From VAYN01 sp963702075 (GTDB lineage: Bacteria > Actinomycetota > Thermoleophilia > Solirubrobacterales > 70-9), in the NCBI GenBank assembly GCA_963702075.1, contig OY969703.1, positions 1,736,001 through 1,800,000 of the forward strand: a stretch of DNA of 64,000 bases. Direction: 5' to 3'. The position numbers were made by a program, and so were the translations under genes. Below the pieces are notes generated by a model. The model had not been told where the DNA came from. It made no database searches and was given only the letters and a program-made list of their open reading frames with translations. Below, piece by piece: positions 60,462 through 64,000 of the stretch. Within the stretch, counting starts at the first letter, position 1. The number at the start of each line of letters is the position of its first letter.

Positions 60462-62729
60462 CTACTCCAGGGTCTGCTCGACCTGTTTCGTCTGGAAGAA
60501 CTCGAGCACGTCGTCGTCCTTGACGTCGGCGTACCCCTCGAGGACGATGCCGCACTCCTGGCCCTCCTCGACTTCCTGGACGTTGTCTTTGAAGCGGCGC
60601 AGGGAGCCGAGCGAGCCGGTCCAGATCACCGTTCCCTCGCGGATCAGGCGGACGTCGGCGGTGCGGACGGCCTTGCCCTGGGCGACGATGCAGCCGGCGA
60701 TCCGGCCCACTTTGGAGGCTTTGAAGGTCTGTTTGACCAGCGCCTCGCCGATCGTCTCCTCGACCTCGAGCGCGTCGAGCAGGCCCTCCATCGCGTTGCG
60801 CAGGTCTTCGGTGATTTTGTAGATGACCGAGTAGGTGCGGACGTCGACGCCCTCACGCTCGGCCGCCCGTTTCGCATCCAGCAGCGGCCGCACGTTGAAG
60901 CCGATGATGATTGCGTCGGAGGCCGAGGCGAGCATCACGTCGGACTCGTTGATGCCGCCGGTCTGCGAGTGGATGATGTTGATCGCCACCCGTTCCTGCG
61001 GCACCTTTGCGAGCTCGTCCTGGAGCGCCTCCAGCGAGCCGGCGACGTCGGCCTTGAGGACGATGTTGAGCTCCTTGATCTCGCCCTCCTGGGCGCGGGC
61101 GAAGACCTCGTCGAGGCTGACCTTGCGCCCCTGGCGCCGGGCCAGCGCCTCGGTTTTGAGTCGGTGGGCGCGCTCGCCTGCCATCTGGCGGGCTTGGCGG
61201 TCGCCATCGACCGTCTGCACGAACTCGCCGGCGTCGGCAACCCCGTCGAAGCCGAGCACCTCGACCGGCATCCCCGGCACCGCCGCCTCGACCGGTTTGC
61301 CGGTGAAGTCCTGCATCGCCCGCACCCTGCCCCATTGCGGCCCGGCGACGAGCGAGTCGCCGACGCGCAGGGTGCCGCGCTGGACGAGGACGGTGACGAC
61401 CGGGCCGCGGCCGGGGTCGAGCTGGGACTCGATCACGTGGCCGGAAGCGGGCGCGTCGGGGTTGGCGCCGAGCTCCTCGAGCTCGGTCACCAAGAGAATC
61501 ATGTCGAGCAGGTTGTCGAGGCCGTCCTTGGTCTTCGCCGAGACCTCGCAGAAGACGGTGTCGCCGCCCCACTCCTCGGGGGAGATTCCCTCCTGGGCAA
61601 GCTCGCTGCGGACTTTTTCGGGGTTGGCGCCCTCTTTGTCGATCTTGTTGACGGCGATCAGCATCGGCACGTCGGCGGCGCGGGCGTGGTCGATCGCCTC
61701 TTTGGTCTGCGGCATGACGCCGTCGTCGGCGGCGACGACCACGACGACGACGTCGGTGACCTTGGCGCCGCGGGCGCGCATCGCCGTAAAGGCGGCGTGG
61801 CCCGGGGTGTCGAGGAAGGTGATCGTCTTCGCGTCGTGGTGGACCTGGTAGGCGCCGATGTGCTGGGTGATGCCGCCAGCCTCGCCCGCGGCGACCTCGG
61901 TCTCGCGGATCGCGTCCAGAAGCGAGGTCTTGCCGTGGTCGACGTGACCCATGATCGTGACCACCGGCGGCCGGTCGAGCAGGTCCTCGTCGGCGTCGGA
62001 GAACTCCGGCTCCTCGGGCTCCTCGTCGGCGGCGTGGACGATTTCGACCTTGCGGTCGTACTCGTCGGCGATCGCCTTCACCGAGTCGTCGGTGAGCGTC
62101 TGCGTGAGCGTCGCCATCTCGCCCATCATCATCAGTTTTTTGATCACCTCGGCCGGGGCGAGGCCGAGGGATTCGGCGACCTCGCGCACGGTGGCGCCGG
62201 AGTTGACTTTGACCGCCTCGGGCTCGGCCGGCGTCGCCGGACCCAGCGGCGGCTCCTCGAGCAGGGGGCGACGACGACGGCCGCCGCGCCGGCGGGGCGG
62301 CCGCTGCGGGGGCGGGCCGCCCATCTGCTCGCGCCGCGAGGCCTGCGAGTCGATCACGACCCGGCGTTTTTTCGAGCTGGCGCCAGCGCCGGAGCTCTGC
62401 TGGGCTCCCCCCGCCGCGCGCACGGGTTTGGTCGAGGTCGAAGGACGTTTTGCGCCCGGTTGGGCGCTCGGCTGCTGGGGCGCAGCCGCTTTCGGGGCGG
62501 GAGAGGCCGTTTTCTGCTCGGCTGGGGCAGCGGGTTTCGCCGCCGCTTTCTTCGTCGCTTCGGCACCGCCGTTGCCTTTCGAAGCCGAGATCGCCTTCAG
62601 CGCGTCGGCCTCCTCGACGGTCGAGGCAGCCGCTTTGGCTTCTACCCCGGCTGCTTTCAGCGCCGACAGCAGCTCTTTCGAGCTGACGCCCTGGGCTTTT
62701 GCGATCTCGTGTACCCGCTTTTTAGCCAC
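60462..62729 (-). CDS. infB: Translation initiation factor IF-2
   Basis: 755 residues from GTG 62729. IF2 N-terminal helical module (RVHEIAKAQGVSSKELLSALKAAG), a 120-residue Ala/Pro/Lys/Arg-rich linker, a second IF2_N-like module (VRELAESLGLAPAEVIKKL), then the G domain with GHVDHGKTSLLDAI (about residue 260), DTPGHAAFTAMRARG and NKIDKEG, followed by domains II-IV. Delivers fMet-tRNA to the 30S. One-base overlap with the nusA stop. Confidence 0.97.
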   Translation of the reverse strand: MAKKRVHEIAKAQGVSSKELLSALKAAGVEAKAAASTVEEADALKAISASKGNGGAEATKKAAAKPAAPAEQKTASPAPKAAAPQQPSAQPGAKRPSTSTKPVRAAGGAQQSSGAGASSKKRRVVIDSQASRREQMGGPPPQRPPRRRGGRRRRPLLEEPPLGPATPAEPEAVKVNSGATVREVAESLGLAPAEVIKKLMMMGEMATLTQTLTDDSVKAIADEYDRKVEIVHAADEEPEEPEFSDADEDLLDRPPVVTIMGHVDHGKTSLLDAIRETEVAAGEAGGITQHIGAYQVHHDAKTITFLDTPGHAAFTAMRARGAKVTDVVVVVVAADDGVMPQTKEAIDHARAADVPMLIAVNKIDKEGANPEKVRSELAQEGISPEEWGGDTVFCEVSAKTKDGLDNLLDMILLVTELEELGANPDAPASGHVIESQLDPGRGPVVTVLVQRGTLRVGDSLVAGPQWGRVRAMQDFTGKPVEAAVPGMPVEVLGFDGVADAGEFVQTVDGDRQARQMAGERAHRLKTEALARRQGRKVSLDEVFARAQEGEIKELNIVLKADVAGSLEALQDELAKVPQERVAINIIHSQTGGINESDVMLASASDAIIIGFNVRPLLDAKRAAEREGVDVRTYSVIYKITEDLRNAMEGLLDALEVEETIGEALVKQTFKASKVGRIAGCIVAQGKAVRTADVRLIREGTVIWTGSLGSLRRFKDNVQEVEEGQECGIVLEGYADVKDDDVLEFFQTKQVEQTLE

Positions 62730-64000
62730 TAAGCCTGCTCAGCCTCCTCGGGTACCTGCTCGGTCTGCTCGGTCGGCACTTCCTCGGCCGGAGAATCCTC
62801 AGGGGCATCGTCGGCGGCGGCTTCGGGGTCGTCGTCCAGGGTCTCCCCCGCGACTTCCTCGGCTTCCGTGGCCTCCTGCTGGATGTCTTCTTCGATCGCC
62901 TCCTCGGTGGCGACTTCGTCGGCGCTCTCCTCCGCCGGGGCCTCGTCGGCCTCCGCGGTCTCAGTCGGCTCGACGAAGTTCGCTTCCGCGCGGGCGACGA
63001 TCTCTTCGACCTGGCCTTCGTCGGCGTCCGGGTCGGCGAGGATCGCCACCTCGGCCTCGTCGAGGTCGGCGAGGATTGCCACCTGGCTGGTCTCGAAGCG
63101 CGAGAGCGACTGATGCTGCGGCAGGCCGCAGTAGGTCGAGCCGGGGATTGCGGCGTTGGGGCAGCGACGACCTTTCGTCAGCACCGCCATGCAGCGGCCG
63201 TCGAAGTTTTCTTCGCCCTCGATGTCGATGTCGGTTTCTTCGGAGGCGAAGTCGGTCTCGGACTTGATGTCGACACGCCAGCCGGTGAGGCGGGCGGCGA
63301 GGCGGGCGTTCTGGCCGTCGCGGCCGATCGCCAGCGAGAGCTGGTCGTCGGGCACGATCACGGTCGCTTGGCGCTCGTCGTCGTCGACGATCACCTCGCG
63401 CACGCGCGCCGGCGAGAGCGCTTTGGCGACGAAGCGGGCTGGCTCGTCGTTGTGGGGAATGATGTCGATCTTCTCGCCGCGCAGCTCGGAGACGACCATC
63501 CGCACCCGCGAGCCGCGGGGGCCGACGCAGGCGCCGACCGGGTCGACCCCGTCGGCGTGGGAGACGACGGCGATCTTCGAGCGGTAGCCGGGCTCGCGGG
63601 CGACGCCGACGATTTCGACCAGCTTGTCGGCGATCTCGGGAACCTCGAGCTCGAACAGGCTTTTGATCAGCTCGGGGCTGCGGCGGGAAACGACGATCGC
63701 CGGGCCTTTGGTCGAATCGGAGACGTCGGTGATGACCGCCTTGACCCGCATCCCGTGGTCGTAGCGCTCGTTGTAGACCTGCTCGGACTTCGGCAGCAGC
63801 GCCTCGACCCGCTCGCGCAGCTGGACCAGCGTGTAGCGCTTGTCGGACTGCTGGATGATCCCGGTGATCAGCTCGCCGACCCGGTCCTGGTACTCGTCGT
63901 ACATCATCTGCCGCTCGGCCTCGCGAATCCGCTGCAGGATCACCTGCTTGGCGGTCTGGGCGGCGATCCGGCCGAAGTTTTCCGGGGTGACGTCGCTGGT
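62729..64000 (-). CDS. nusA: Transcription termination/antitermination factor NusA (5' part outside the window), with an added Cys/His cluster
   Basis: The frame runs in from the right edge; the part seen covers the end of the NusA N-terminal domain, S1 (ITDVSDSTKGPAIVVSRR) and two KH domains (DPVGACVGPRGSRVRMVVSELRGEKIDI, then VIVPDDQLSLAIGRDGQNARLAARLTGWRVDI). Unusually, the KH part is followed by C-x9-C-x10-C-x4-H (RCMAVLTKGRRCPN to YCGLPQH), a possible zinc knuckle, and then a 130-residue Glu/Ala-rich acidic tail. It overlaps infB by one base; the classical nusA-infB-rbfA order. Confidence 0.95.
   Translation of the reverse strand, partial: TSDVTPENFGRIAAQTAKQVILQRIREAERQMMYDEYQDRVGELITGIIQQSDKRYTLVQLRERVEALLPKSEQVYNERYDHGMRVKAVITDVSDSTKGPAIVVSRRSPELIKSLFELEVPEIADKLVEIVGVAREPGYRSKIAVVSHADGVDPVGACVGPRGSRVRMVVSELRGEKIDIIPHNDEPARFVAKALSPARVREVIVDDDERQATVIVPDDQLSLAIGRDGQNARLAARLTGWRVDIKSETDFASEETDIDIEGEENFDGRCMAVLTKGRRCPNAAIPGSTYCGLPQHQSLSRFETSQVAILADLDEAEVAILADPDADEGQVEEIVARAEANFVEPTETAEADEAPAEESADEVATEEAIEEDIQQEATEAEEVAGETLDDDPEAAADDAPEDSPAEEVPTEQTEQVPEEAEQA

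Overview
The window is a chromosomal segment of a very GC-rich actinobacterium. The gene set and order point to Thermoleophilia (Solirubrobacterales-like). On the minus strand the right half carries nusA-infB-rbfA-nrnA-truB-ribF-rpsO, then pnp, an M16 peptidase, dapB, dapA and ribonuclease J. Further left on the same strand come ftsK, a short RodZ-like gene, cinA, thpR, recA, miaB, miaA, dapF and dapL. A MurT/GatD pair, a c-di-AMP riboswitch in front of an RlpA-like wall protein, a WS/DGAT acyltransferase and an SCP-x type thiolase fit an actinobacterium with lipid metabolism. The taxonomic placement is inferred from gene content and cannot be proven here.

Layout. 1-9.2 kb: an FAD-linked oxidase, three related exported proteins with a possible RskA-like outer domain, a PaaI-type thioesterase, NAD synthetase, a secreted HEXXH metalloprotease and a WS/DGAT acyltransferase. 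9.2-13.5 kb: a c-di-AMP riboswitch with an RlpA-like protein, DNA polymerase IV, a TMEM175-like channel with a coupled small membrane protein, and CcdA. 13.5-17.4 kb: FUSC transporter, SCP-x thiolase, SDR and methyltransferase. 17.5-22.2 kb: a large unknown membrane protein, then a minus-strand thiol-redox operon (cyclophilin, Bcp, hydrolase, VKOR, DsbA). 22.3-26.7 kb: methyltransferase, an unannotated structured element, lipid kinase, and MurT-methyltransferase-GatD. 26.8-34 kb: MBL/MFS/MarR, dUTPase, HflX, epimerase and MBL hydrolase, with two long-stem hairpins that share an identical loop. 34-45.7 kb: GDSL hydrolase and the dapL-dapF-miaA-miaB-recA-cinA-ftsK run. 45.8-48 kb: a two-component system with a strong terminator. 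48.3-64 kb: the RNA-metabolism, translation and lysine-pathway block.

The genes combine into recognisable functions: lysine/DAP synthesis (dapA, dapB, dapL, dapF), tRNA modification (miaA, miaB, truB), RNA decay (rnj, pnp, nrnA), translation initiation and ribosome maturation (infB, rbfA, rpsO), peptidoglycan amidation (MurT/GatD) and extracytoplasmic disulfide formation (VKOR-DsbA, CcdA).

Most worth a second look: (1) two hairpins with perfect 25-26 bp stems of different sequence and the same 13-nt loop; (2) a 165-bp element at 22796-22960 that folds as a minus-strand RNA with G-U pairs tolerated only on that strand; (3) a DapF with Ser at both catalytic cysteine positions; (4) a MiaA lacking the HPND...RALE segment; (5) a methyltransferase coupled between MurT and GatD; (6) a Cys/His cluster in the NusA tail.
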